NCBI GenBank assembly: GCA_027919835.1
Contig: JANVFP010000017.1
Location: 434,001 to 498,000, forward strand
Length of the DNA: 64,000 nucleotides
Direction of reading: 5' to 3'
Origin: Lentinula raphanica
Lineage: Eukaryota > Basidiomycota > Agaricomycetes > Agaricales > Omphalotaceae
The notes under the pieces were generated by a model, which was given only the letters and a program-made list of their open reading frames with translations, did not search any database and had not been told where the DNA came from. Below are positions 33,201 through 45,483 of the stretch, piece by piece; the first letter of the stretch is position 1; each line of letters starts with the position of its first letter. Both the position numbers and the translations under genes were made by a program.

Positions 33201-34570
33201 TTCCACATATGCAAAAAGGCAACACCGTTTGGCACAACAAATCGTTCGTCTGGCGTTCTATGTTGAGGCATTGGATCTAGGTAGGTACTTCGTGCTCATT
33301 CTTGTCTTCTACATTGTGGGCGGTGACGACGATGATGCGTTTGACTCGCATTTCTTGTCTGGAGCACAGAAATTCGTCAGCTCCAGTCATTTATCAGTGC
33401 ACCAGTGTCTCACCACTGCGTTTTATTCTGTTCACCCGGCGTTCGAGTTGACCACTGGGGCCCAGTAATCCCAGTGAACACGCCTTCGAGCTGAAGCCTG
33501 ATACAGGCCGGGGACATATGTTGTTGCCAATCGAAGCCCACTTGTTATATACTTCCCCCAATTCTACTTCCTTGCGTTTTTGTCAACCAGAAAGACTCGG
33601 TAAACTGCCCATGAAACGATCGCTAGGCAAGATATTCAATTTTCAGAATAACTGACCACAAGACATGTGTATTCAAACGAAGACGAGAGATATAGTGCCA
33701 ATGTGTACAACTCTGCCCAAGTGTCCGAACAAAATTATCAACGCTTTGGGAATCGGGATTCATGAGTGAAACGAAGGTAGAAAAAGGAACAGATTATTAC
33801 TAGCCGTCACATCCATCCACTTCCGGTGGCATCCGAGCACGACATTACGAATCGAGTGAGCATCGAGCAAATGCTTAGAGTGAGTGAGTATGATGACTGG
33901 TCAAGTTGCGGCGAACCATGATGAGATAAGAACAAGTTCACGTTTGGGATCAACCTACACATGAAGTCAACAATTGTCAATCCCGCGATAGTAAGTGGGT
34001 AAAGTGTTATAGGGGACCTGGATACTAGAGGATATTCGAAAGAAAACAGAAAGAAAAGAAGTCCATTGAGCTGTACACGGATTACAGTATAGCGAGAGCG
34101 CAAACACACCAGTATGCAATAGGTTCCAGTGTACAGGTTGAGCAGATACGAGTCGATCATTGAAAAAATTGACCGTCTTCAAATCATTGGAATAGCTTCG
34201 CGTCCCAGTCTGGCTTCGGAGGGCTCTCATCACAACTAGGGTGAGATCCAGTTTTGCGTATTATCTGGTGAGGATGCATCCAGTCCGGATCGTTGACTGG
34301 ACTTTGAGATATCTTCCAATTGGACCATTTCGCAACGGGAGTACGGCGGGTACAACCTAGAGTTCATTATTGAGTTATTTGAACAACAGAATTGAAACGG
34401 CAGCATGCTCACCAGGCTGCACGCACCAAACTTTCAGCCCAAGTGTGTTAGCTCCGCCCTTGAGAGACGCCGAAGTCGTAGAATTATGATACTTCGGCGG
34501 AATGAGCATCGGTCACACCGGAGAGTAGTAGTACATGAGTTTGGAGGACAAGATGGTGGTGGTGACGTCC
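33201..34570. other. no supported gene
   Basis: Only short frames without recognisable motifs are present (for example 33807-34160 and 33967-34233 on the minus strand). They may be exons of small lineage-specific genes. I cannot support a model. Confidence 0.3.
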
Positions 34571-35175
34571 TTTTAAGTTTTGTTTCTTGACAGCGTAGTC
34601 TCGAATGGCAGCCGGTACGTAAACCTTGACAGCGTCGATGAGAATGAAAAGCTGCGATACGAACGATGAGCGTATATTTTTCTCGCTCCTGACCGTGGCG
34701 CACCTTAGAAGCAGCCTTAATCGATTTCGAGTTTTCAGCGACCGTGCACTAGACGTAGTTCGAATATTTAGTCTGTAACATCATTTGAAAGATGGCTACG
34801 GCGTACCTCCCAATATCCTTCACACTTCTCATACTGGTCCAATACGGGTGAAAGATACGCGCCCTCTCCTATCATATTTGCTGATGTAGGAATCGCAGTA
34901 AGCGTCTCGTGTTGGTTGTAATCGCGGGCCTTCCACTGTGGGCTTCTTTCAGTAACGGAAGAATTCCTAAAGGGATGTGTGATTACCTCGTCGACGTATC
35001 TGAAGCCCAGAAGGACGTCATCCGGGCTACTGCTACTATATCTCCAGCGTCGAGATATCGAACGTTCGCCTGCTTCTTCGAGGAGAGTTGTGTTAACTGG
35101 AAGGGGGTGCACCAGTGCGGTCATGCAGAAGAGCAGCAGGGAAACAAAGAAATGCTTGGGTTGTTCGAACATCAC
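34571..35175 (-). CDS. predicted small secreted protein
   Basis: The first exon (34807-35175) encodes a signal peptide (HFFVSLLLFCMTALVHPLP). It is followed by VLLGFRYVDE, an Asn/Tyr-rich ARDYNQHETLTA, then MIGEGAYLSPVLDQY and CEGYWE, ending at a GTACGC donor. The pattern (V-hydrophobic-G-[FY]-R-x-V, then IGxGAYLSP and an aromatic WxC-like end) resembles a family of small secreted proteins in Agaricomycetes that I recall but cannot name securely. A second exon on the minus strand (about 34571-34700, SSFVSQLFILIDAVKVYV) is likely, but its acceptor does not keep phase. Function unknown; acts outside the cell if the signal peptide is real. Confidence 0.5.
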
Positions 35176-36845
35176 AGCCAGTAGAAGCCAGTTCTATCTT
35201 CTTTTTTTTCAACGCACGAGCAAGGAAATGGAAAGAAGGCTGACAAAAGTCTGCTCCTCAAGTATTGCCAAAACCAGGTTCCAGTGTCCACTGCAGCACC
35301 GCCGGAGCTGCGCCATTCGGAGGCAAAGGTACTTGCACCAGGTCGTACCCAGGTTTCAAAGACAGGTTCAACGACATTTCGAGTATGCGGTGCACTTCAA
35401 ACGCGACGGATTTCTTGTAATTCAGACCCAGGATAAAACAAATCGAAAAACTGTAGATGAACATGAATGATGAGAAGAGATGAATTACAAAACATATGCA
35501 TACTCACTGAAGCTCTCGATATCAATGTCAGCAACTCTTTACTTTTCCACCACCGAGTTCAGTCGAAAAAGATGCGCTATTGCCACACCATCAGCCACTG
35601 TGGTGACCTAGCAGATGGCATTAATCAGAATACAAGCTGAGAGGCAAGTCGCCGTCCTGAAGATCATTGTAGGAAAACGAGAGATAGCATACTATAGCTA
35701 TTATTCCTGATGAGCGCGAAGTGAGAAGATCGAACTCCCCTCATTCGAAGGAAAAAATCCGGACCGGCCTTTTCCTCTTCGATTGTTTTCTTGTCCACTT
35801 ACCTTCAAGATGCTATTCTATGGTGCTCTCCGTATCAAACTCCTTGAACCTACATCTCGAGGATCTATTTCGCAAAACCCGACTCGCTCAAGGTGATTTT
35901 ACACAAATGCTACCAATATCGCCGGCTATACCACTCTTAAGCAGTCACTATTCCATACGATACAATGATGCGTAGGGCTGTTGTGCGATCTTGTCCAACG
36001 CATGAACAAAGGAAATTGAGAACTCTTGTCATAAGAATCCCACTGCATAGCTGATTAGGGCGCTCATCCCAGGACAAACAGTAGTCTTCGACTCAGAATC
36101 ATTTAGATGGATATCGTACGGTCGTACTCATCCTTCGGACATACAGACACGAAGGGACTTAGGAGGGACTCGAGTCTTCAGTCGTCAACCATAAACCCTA
36201 GCTGAAACGAATGCAACGATGCTATTGGTACGCTTCTTTCTCGACAAACTTCCTCGACCTCGTCAATGGCTGATGATACTCACGAGGATAGCTCCAATAT
36301 CCTCGTTCTTGCCAGTCATTGACCACAAGAAGATAATATTGCTATTGGATAGTTGACTTACTATAATTTTCCAGCTGCCCATGAACAAAAAAGGATACGA
36401 GCTCGAAGCATGAAACAAAATTTGACGATGTCGATGGACAAACTATCGCAGGTCTTCAGTTCGAAGTCGTTCGACGCCTTCCTTGTGGCGAATTCAAGTG
36501 TTTGAGCGAATGCACGTATTATCGCAAGGTTCACTTTGAAAATTCTTACAGGTGCAAAAGCACCAACAGTAACTCTTCGAATTTCGTGCAGCAGTGTACA
36601 ATCTACCTATACATCTCATCATTCAACAGTTCAAAATTTTCTGTGCGTCCTTCAAATCGGAGTTTCTGGGCTATCTCAACACCTTCCAGTTCTATATAAT
36701 ATATATGACCCTCGAACTCCTTCCTAACACTTCTCCTACTTGTCCGCCTCTGTAGAAAGCTCGCATCGACTCGTCGTTCCCTCAACAGCTCCGAAATTTT
36801 TGATTTGCACCTCGACTTAGTCAGTATTGGACTCCTTTACGCTAC
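35176..36845. other. gene fragments and duplicate copy 2
   Basis: The minus-strand frame at 35320-35258 (YDLVQVPLPPNGAAPAVLQW) reads like the end of a small protein. 35505-35600 shares an exon with 29463-29510. 35975-36240 is the second copy of the 32940-33200 repeat. No complete gene is supported. Confidence 0.35.
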
Positions 36846-37415
36846 CTAAACCACAGTGAGGGAGGGGACGTTAAGAGAAGTAATCAGATGTCGTACCCGT
36901 CGGTTTGCGCGAAGGACAGGGCATATAAATAAGACCAAAGTAATCACAGTGATGAGACACAGAATCAACGTCGCATTTGTATCTATTTGAAGACCGGTCA
37001 ATGAACGATGAAAATCAGTGATGTGGGAGCACCCACTGCAGGTTTCCGCCATGTGATCGTCCTTGGAACCATCACTACTGACACTCGAGAGGGGAACAAC
37101 GTCGTTGGATCGAACGATTGAAGTCGTGATGGTCGAGGAGGAACGTTGGATTGTGACTGGTCCCTCGAAAAAATCAACGAAGGGTTGAAACATATCCGCA
37201 TAGTCGTTCGTGGAAGGACTTGACTTGGAGGCGCTCGATGATGTCGCACTGGACTGGAAGGAATGTTGCACTATAGCTGGTCCTTTGAAGAAATCAACAA
37301 ATGATCGAAATGTAACTGCGTAGTCGTTTGTGGGTGAGCTGACGGAGGTACCGGTAGGCTCAGGACTAGACGAAATGGCTGATGTTGGTGAAGCGATGGC
37401 AGGAGTCTTCAACAT
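36846..37415 (-). CDS. Ser/Thr-rich single-pass membrane protein with internal repeat
   Basis: A 189-residue frame. A unit (TNDYAVTFRSFVDFFKGPA) recurs about 50 residues later as TNDYADMFQPFVDFFEGPV, each followed by Ser-rich linker. One membrane segment follows (TLILCLITVITLVLFICPVL) with a short basic tail (RANRR) ending at a GTACGA donor, so a further exon may exist. It is probably extracellular Ser/Thr-rich and cell-surface. No known family is recognised. The ATG at 37415 may not be the true start. Confidence 0.45.
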   Translation of the reverse strand: MLKTPAIASPTSAISSSPEPTGTSVSSPTNDYAVTFRSFVDFFKGPAIVQHSFQSSATSSSASKSSPSTNDYADMFQPFVDFFEGPVTIQRSSSTITTSIVRSNDVVPLSSVSSDGSKDDHMAETCSGCSHITDFHRSLTGLQIDTNATLILCLITVITLVLFICPVLRANRRVRHLITSLNVPSLTVV

Positions 37416-40400
37416 GTCTGGGATTGCATACGCATCAGAGCACTTTGGGACTCTATATACTCGATATCAGGACTGATTAAGGGCCACAGGGCATAAACGT
37501 GTTTTATTTGGTTTCATCCGATATGAACAGAGAACATGAGGAATCGATGTAGCGCCCGGCTGATTTGATCTTCTTGATATGGTTCGAGTTCGAGTTGGCC
37601 GCCGAGCCTACTGAGTATCGAGCCTCAAGCTCAAGACTTGGCGTCCTACCCTTGTCGAACCAACGAAAGGTACCGGCGACCAAGCATGGGATGAATCCGA
37701 ATTCCTTGCGTTCAGTTTGATTGGCTGCATCTTTCACGATTTCACTTCCTCGAATTTCATCCACCGAGTGTATGCGTTTTTTTGTGACTCGCATTCAAGA
37801 TTCCATTCTTCATGATAGTCAATCCATCAGCTTTCTGAAACTCAGATGTTTGGATAAAGATCCCGCGTTCAATGCGAAGGAAAAGGTAGCGGAGAAGAAG
37901 GAACACGTTTGGAGTGCAATTGATAGGTAATGGTAATGTAGTTCTGCGTCGAAACGGAATACAATCGCATACGACGTGTCTTTAGTGGCGCCTGCAATAA
38001 TCGCACGGCTGTTAAGCGTGTCAAACGAGGCGATCGATGGCACAGAAAGAGACAGAAAGTAGTCCTGGAGTTATTGCGCTCGCGTAGGAAGATGGATGGC
38101 AGAAAGGAAATGGGTTGTCAACGTGGTCCACTCCAAGCTGAAACTCACAGGGTTCAAACAAGAGAATGAACGAATGAATCCCACTAACATTTCGTCGATG
38201 TGCTGTACCTGCAATTGACGATGCCAGTGTAGACAGCACACTACCACTGAGGCTTTGAAATTCATCTAAACTGCCACTCTCCGCAATGACCTCCAATGCT
38301 GACCCATCTCGACTTCCTGTTTGAATCCCAGTCATCTCCACGCTTAGCTTACACGAACCATCCATGAAGCTCTTGATACCCCGCCCTTCAGGTTTTCCGA
38401 TGCATCGAACAGGCGTTGTATTGCAGTAAGTATCTTTTCCGGCTCCAAATTAGAGAGGAGAGGATGACGAGGAGCTTGAGGATTCTCAGAGTTACGCCAA
38501 AGTTTTCTGAGAACGACGCAGTAGCAGAACGGGGAGTTTGTGGGTCTGTATAAGAGTCTCAACTTGACACTACCCGAGTGGGAACAGAACGCTTCGAAAG
38601 ACTCGTGGAAAACGCGCCTCTGGGTGTGTTGAGGCCCAGGACCCCATAGACATTAGTCATAGCTTGACAGCTTGCAAGAATATCGACGAAGACCTCTCAT
38701 CGGAAACATTCATCACAAGTCAGCGAGCAGTGCGGCCAATTGCTTGCGACGAGATCTCGCACTACTTCGAGTTGCTTTGTCGAGCGATTGTTTCCAGGAA
38801 GCAAGGTGAAGTCTAAGGCAGGAGGAGAATATATAGGAGCTTCGCCTCCGGTGCGAGGTTTCTGGATTACGATGGCGCTGAAGAGTGGTGCGAATAAAAT
38901 TGCAAAGCGTTCGCAAAGAGAGAGAGTTGAAGGCAGGTAGATATAGTATTCAGAAATGGGAGGAAAGTCAGCCTTGTCTAGCTGACCGATACTAGGATGC
39001 AAGGGTTATTGGAGAGTTGAAGGCAGGTAAATATAGTATTCAGAAATGGGAGGAAAGTCAGCCTTGTCTAGCTGATGGATACTAGTATGCGAGGGTTATC
39101 GAGACGATCGATAATAGAACGAGTCTGTCTTACATACTGTTGAAACTTCGTCATTAAACTCTGAAAGCTCAAACCCGCATTTAAGCCCTTCATCCCAACA
39201 ACATTCGACACTGTAGCGCTAGCTGCAGCCGCCATTCCAGCTACATCATCTGATAAGTGGAATCACTTGGTAAGATCGTGTGATGGCTATCGTTTCTGCT
39301 GCTGACGCCTATTCTCGTCGAAACGGCCTGAATAGATAGCTGTTTGAAACACAACCATAATGAAAAGAGTGAAGTGACAAACCTCCAAACTCCAACGAAT
39401 CCCAGAATCATTCCTCCCATATGTTGATGTCGGCTTCCTAGTGTCTGTTGAACTTCTCAGCATAAAACATCTTGTCCGTTTCCCCATCGCGGGAACATAG
39501 CAAGTGTGTGACTGACACAGGTCTCTGGAGTACTTTCACGTATGTTCCTCCTTCGCGCATGACAATCTGCGACAATCTGGAATAAGCGAACACATATGAC
39601 CAGGCCGCTGAAGATGGGAAGACGAATATTTCTTATGCTCTGAGTCCCCACAAGTTAGCAATTGTAGGACGATGGAGGCAGTCCGCGTACTTGGTCAAAA
39701 TCAACGTCATCTCCATGCAACCAAACGTTATAGCTTTCAGCGATCCACGATGGTTGCAGAATAGGTATCTTATGTTCCAGCGCTCTAGCAGAAATTTGCT
39801 GTCAAAAGCACGCTTGGCCGTCACCACAGTGTTTAGACTGACCGTATGTTTCGCGCTTCGGGTTCCTCAGCAACGAGATGGGTAATGCGAGTAGTAGAAT
39901 CGCTGGTAGCCGTAGCATCTAGTTCCATGGCTTGCTTGAATATTCCTAGCTTGAAGAACAAATCAGAATCCAGCAGTAGACACGGGCAACAGGATTTTGA
40001 GTGCACCTTGTCCGTTATTCCAGTAGCACAGAGAGCCACAGCCGCAAATGCCCTAGATTTAGGATCGTAGAAACTTGTAACATCGCTGTCCAGCTCGACT
40101 TGACTATCTTGTACACGAATAGCGTCGTTGTCCGCGTAAATCCGAGAACTCGACACGCCAGGTTGGGCTGGTCGTAATTTGACACCGGGAACCTAGACGG
40201 CTGAACATAAGAGCGAGCAAGCTTCGAGAAATGCTAAGACGCACCTTTGTGGATCTGTTTCCTCGCCTCCTCATAGCATTCGTAGCTGATAGTACTGGTT
40301 CAATGGTAAACGAGCGTGACACAGTTTCGCGTTTGTCACAATAGCCCTCGTGGTGCGACGCTGACTCTTTGTCGATAACATACGTATTCGGCTGTCCGAG

Positions 40401-40433
40401 GCCAGAAAGATTAATAGGAAATGGTGAAAGATA
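37416..40433. other. degenerate small frames, no gene model supported
   Basis: Minus-strand frames are scattered at 37504-37794, 38021-38365, 38697-39002, 39287-39487 and 39833-40156, separated by possible introns. None shows a domain I can name. They may be remnants of small lineage-specific genes. Confidence 0.3.
38922..39103. repeat. 91-bp tandem duplication
   Basis: GAGAGTTGAAGGCAGGTA at 38922 recurs at 39013, and the following 73 bp match with a few substitutions. It lies outside any supported gene. Confidence 0.85.
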
Positions 40434-41462
40434 ATGGGTGTGTTGATGAGCGCGACACTGGAAGGAAGTAAGAAGAGACGGGCGCCAAATTCGGCAGTGA
40501 GAAACTCTGCCGGCCTCTCATTCTCGGAACGAGCTCATAGCCAACTCACTGGCCCAAAAGCTTCAACTTACTTTTCATGTCTTCAGAAATTTGTCACTGG
40601 CCAAATATCTCACACAGAACTCGATGATACACTAAAACCTATCCTAGATGCTCCATATCTCAGTAAGTTCTTTCACAATGTTATGCCTCTTACACGATAA
40701 TCATTCCTGTTGATCCCAGTTCACCTTCACAACGCTCTGATTATCTCTCTCTTTGAAGCTCGCAGCCATAAGTGACCTATCACTCCACCTCCGGACCAAC
40801 CCAAGCCGCCACCGCGGAAACGGCGGCGAACGTTACCTGAGCAAGGTCCAGATACACCTGACGATGAACTCGGGTCTCGCTCTTCACGATTGAAACGATG
40901 GGCACTATCACTCGGCAAGGTCGAACGCAAGCGTATACGGGGTCTTCCTTCTGCTCCCCCATTACATGAACCTAGAAAGGAGGTCACGGATGAGATACAG
41001 CGAGAAAGACCTTTGTATCTTCCAAAGGAGCGAGATGGTAAGATTCAACACATATCTTGCCAGCGCAATCTCTTGTTCGAATATTCAATCATTCTTACCT
41101 CTCATTATCTTCCAGGTCAAACTGAAGCAGTTGATAACACACGCATGGACTCCAACCACTCAATCGCTTGCGATCTCCTCAGTCTCTATGTCGAAATCTT
41201 CTCAGTCATCTTCTCCTCATCAGCAGAAGATATTGTTAACAGCAGCACTAGAGGCGTTTTTACGATCGCCCCGGCCGATCTTCTGAACAAGAGTGCTGCT
41301 GCCGCTATGAAGTTGGCTATTGGAGAGAGAGATGATGATGATGATGACGGCTATACCGTTTCTCAAGAAGGGGGAAGCGAACGATCCAGCTCAGCAATTG
41401 GCTGCTTTACTTGCTCAACGCAGTGTCATGCTGTGAGAGAAACATTGATGGGTCTTCGTTGA
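40434..41462 (+). pseudogene. SAGA subunit Ada1/Hfi1-like gene remnant
   Basis: A frame at 40500-40675 reads SFSERAHSQLTGPKASTYF and FVTGQISHTELDDTLKPIL. A 55-bp intron leads to HLHNALIISLFEARSHK, then a TGA (40772-40774), then an open continuation in the same frame (TPPPDQPKPPPRKRRRTLP, DTPDDELGS, KRWALSLGKVERKRI). Later text in a shifted frame reads VFTIAPADLLNKSAAAAMK. The layout (Tad1-type N-terminal helices, LHN motif, proline/arginine linker) fits the SAGA-Tad1 family, whose members scaffold the SAGA coactivator. The in-frame TGA and frame change mark it as broken. The family assignment is from memory of the motif pattern. Confidence 0.5.
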
Positions 41463-41744
41463 TTTGGGGATGCCAATCGTAAGTATTTCAATACATCTTT
41501 CATAACACCTTGACGCAAGTTCTCAATGTTCCAGCGGGCTTATGGTCTCTCTCTATACAATTGATGACGGTCATGAACGTGGTTAGAAATCATCCATGAA
41601 CTCGAAGTAAAGGATGTCAATCAAGCTGGTACTTGTGTTACTCAGCCGCAGGTCATCTTCCAACTTCTGCTCAAAACTTACATTATCACTCGCACAATAC
41701 TCACATCTATATCAATCAATTATCCAAAATCATGATGTTAAAAT

Positions 41745-41863
41745 TTGAATTGTTTTCTCCTCGCTGCGCTCCTCCTCGTAGCGCCCATCGTCACCATGTC
41801 TGCTCCTCCTGTTCCTCGATCCCTAGCCAAGCGCCTACTCCCTTTGCTACAGAGGTGTTCGAC
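41745..41863 (+). pseudogene. short hydrophobic-leader frame interrupted by the fold-back element
   Basis: The frame reads NCFLLAALLLVAPIVTMSA, which looks like a signal peptide or membrane segment, then PVPRSLAKRLLPLLQRCS. The element at 41864 interrupts it. Beyond 45490 the frame would continue for about 20 codons to a stop. The start is unclear because no ATG lies in frame upstream of the leader. Confidence 0.35.
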
Positions 41864-44800
41864 CACTTCAGGCACCCTTAAATCCTGCCGACTTAGGGGG
41901 GATTACCCACCAAATACCCGTACCTAATGGGGGGGATTACCGGGCAATTACCCAATGGGTATTACCCAGTCTGGGTAATACCCTGCCTCTAGTGCCAGGG
42001 GTCCTTGTCAGGTATTACCCAAGTTGGTAATACCTTACCAGTATATAATCATACTGCAATTGGTCAGTGCATGTAGTATGAGGCTTTTATGCATAGTCAT
42101 ATGCAGTATCTTAGCTCACAATTCTTTGTAAAATCAAAATACCACTTCTATGGGTAATACCATCAATGGGTAATACCACTCACTAGGAATTTCATTGATA
42201 GGCAGAAGGCTGCCACTGAAAGATAATACCAAGGATGGGTAATACCTTAGCTGGGTAATACCATTGGGTAATACCACCATTGGGTATTACCTTAGCTGGG
42301 TATTACCTTAGCTGGGTAATACCACCATTGGGTATTACCTTAGCTGGGTATTACCATAGTTGGGTATTACCTTAGCTGGGTATTACCTTAGCTGGGTATT
42401 ACCATAGTTGGGTAATACCATTAGGTGGGTAATACCATAGGTGGGTAATAACAGTTCATGCAATGTGCTAGAAACTACAGGTGAATTCAAAAATAGCCAT
42501 AGTGAGGTACTAGCTAGCTCAGGGACATCAAAATTACCTAAAAAGGAAATTGGTCTAAAATAAAACTTGATCTCATCAGGTAGTGAAAAATCTGAAAAAA
42601 TCATAAAAATACTCAAAAAATTCAGGGTTGCTTTGTTGGCCTTGAAAATGCAAAATTTTTTTTAAAAAAACATGCAACACTTTTGAAAAATGACATCACT
42701 CCAAATCATACCAAATTTACTATACATTAGGTATATATGGTGTACATGCTATTTTTAGCACATCTAGTACCCTCAGACACTCAGGAAACCTTATATCATT
42801 CAATATATTCACTGGCAGCATACTCACTGCTTATTATACCACATGATGAAAAACCTTAGAGCAGTAGTAATGTATATCATACTCAATATACTTGATACAC
42901 TCAACAATGAAAAAATATCAGAACAGTATTCATGTGTGCTATACTTAACACACTTAATACACTTTACAATGAAACAACATTATAGTAATGTATATTATAC
43001 TCAACACACTTACTACACTTAATAATAATGAAAAACCTCGGAACAGTGTTCATGTGTGTTATACTTAACATACTTCACAATGAAAAGCCTTGGACTCCAG
43101 TATTCATGTGTGCTATACTTACCACACTTAATACACTTTCAATAAATAACACTAGTAATATATATCATACTCAACACACTTATCACACTTAACAATGAAA
43201 AACCTCGGAACAGTGTTCCTGTGTATTATATTTAACACACTTGAAACACTTAACAATGCAAAACCTTGGAACAGTGTTCATGTGTTTTATACTCAACACA
43301 CTCAACACACTTATTAATGATAGTGAGTGTGTTGAGTATTCAGTGTGTTAACAATTATTATGCTTATTACACTCAACAGACTTCATCAGTAAGTATAAAA
43401 CACCTTCAATGGAACATTGTTATACTATAACACACATATAACAACGAGTTTTGGGCGCTTATGGGCGCTTATTTGGGGTTTTTGAGTCGAAATTCATTAA
43501 TAGCACACTCAACAATTTTTGTGTGGCCTTTATATTGTGTCAAAATGTTGTTCATACCATATTCCTCTAGATACAATTCAGAGAACTTGAAAATTCAACA
43601 TCTGGAGGTAGCTATATTGTGATCTTTTGTGATATAACAGTGTTTTATGTAAATGTCAATGCATATGTCCATGTAATGCAAGTATACTGATGCTGGTTCA
43701 TGAGGAAATCACTCCTACAGTCTACTGGCAGTGTCTGTACATGATTCAAATAGCTATCATGAAAGGTGGACTCTGTGATATACATGTACATGTTTCATGT
43801 ACACTATGGATGTCTACACTTACATGTAACAATAGATGTCATATTCTATGACCCCCATTACAGATCTCTTAGCTGTATCACATAGAGTTAGCATAGAATA
43901 GATTGTAGGATGACTCTTTGCACCACCCAGTAACAGTTTGACTTCATAACATGGGTGTATGCATTGTCATTTGCATAAAACACCCTTAAATCATGAAAGA
44001 TCATAATATATTCAGCTCTACAGGCTATGTTTTTGAGTTCTTCAGATTGTATCTAGAGCAATATGATATAGACAACATCCTGACACAATATAGAGCCCAC
44101 ACAAAAATTATTGAGTGTGCTATTAATCAATTTCGACTCAAAAACACCAAATAAGCGCCCATAAGCGCCCAAAACTCGTTGTTATAAGTGGGTTATAGTA
44201 TAACAATGTTACATTAAAGGTGTGTTATACTTACTGATGAAGTGTGTTGAGTGTAAAAGTATAATGAGTGATAACACTACTCCGAGGTTTTGATTGTTAA
44301 GTGTGTTATATTCATTGATAAAGTGTGTTGAGTATAACATGATGCAGTAACACTGTTCTGAATTTTTTTAATTGTTGAGTGTGTTAAGTATAATACACAT
44401 GAGCACCTATCCAAGTTTTTTTTTCATTATTCAGTATATTGAGTCAAGTGTGTTAAGTATAACACTGTTCTGAAGTTTTTCATTGTTCAGTGTGTTAAGC
44501 ATAACACACATGTTACTGTTACAAGGTTTTTTTTTGTTGACTGTGTTAAGTGTAATAAACATTGAGTATAGTAAATATATTGAATGATATAGGCTATCTG
44601 AGTGTTTGAGGGTGCTAGGTGTGCTAAAAATAGCATATAGATCATCTATATATAATGCCTGATAGTTCTGGTATGATTTGAAGTGATGAAATTTTTTACA
44701 CTTGTCGCATATTTTTTTATTTTGCATTTTCAGGGCCAATAAAGCAACCCTGAATTTTTTGAGTATTTTTATGATTTTTTTCAGATTTTTCACTACCTGA

Positions 44801-45483
44801 TGAGATTAAGTTTTATTTTTGACCAATTTCCTTTTTAGGTAATTTTGATGTCCCTGAGCTAGCTAGTACCTCACTATGGCTATTTTTGAATTCACCTGTA
44901 GTTTCTAGCACATTGCATGAACTGTTATTACCCACCTATGGTATTACCCACCTAATGGTATTACCCAACTATGGTAATACCCAGCTAAGGTAATACCCAA
45001 TGGTGGTATTACCCAACTATGGTAATACCCAGCTAAGGTAATACCCAATGGTGGTATTACCCAGCTAAGGTAATACCCAATGGTGGTATTACCCAGCTAA
45101 GGTATTACCCATCCTTGGTATTATCTTTCAGTGGCAGCCTTCTGCCTATCAATGAAATTCCTGGTGAGTGGTATTACCCATTGATGGTATTACACATAGA
45201 AGTGGTATTTTGATTTTACAAAGAATTGTGAGCTAAGATACTGCATATGACTATGCATAAAAGCCTCATACTACATGCACTGACCAATTGCAGTATGATT
45301 ATATACTGGTAAGGTATTACCAACTTGGGTAATACCTGACAAGGACCCCTGGCACTAGAGGCAGGGTATTACCCAGACTGGGTAATACCCATTGGGTAAT
45401 TGCCCGGTAATCCCCCCCATTAGGTACGGGTATTTGGTAGGTAATCCCCCCTAAGTTGGCAGGATTTAAGGGTGCCTGAAGTG
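41864..45483. mobile_element. 3.6-kb fold-back element, GGTATTACC subfamily
   Basis: Termini CACTTCAGGCACCCTTAAAT and their complement are flanked by GTTCGAC at 41857-41863 and 45484-45490, a perfect 7-bp duplication. Counting one more C in the TIR gives 5-bp TTCGA instead. Each arm of about 1.8 kb carries more than ten GGTATTACC/GGTAATACC sites (41970-42460 and 44930-45420). Inside these is a domain shared with 19534-19740, then GTGTTATACTTAACAC repeats and a GGGCGCTTATGGGCGCTTA core (43449 and, inverted, 44153). There is no coding sequence, so it must depend on a transposase supplied elsewhere. Confidence 0.9.
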
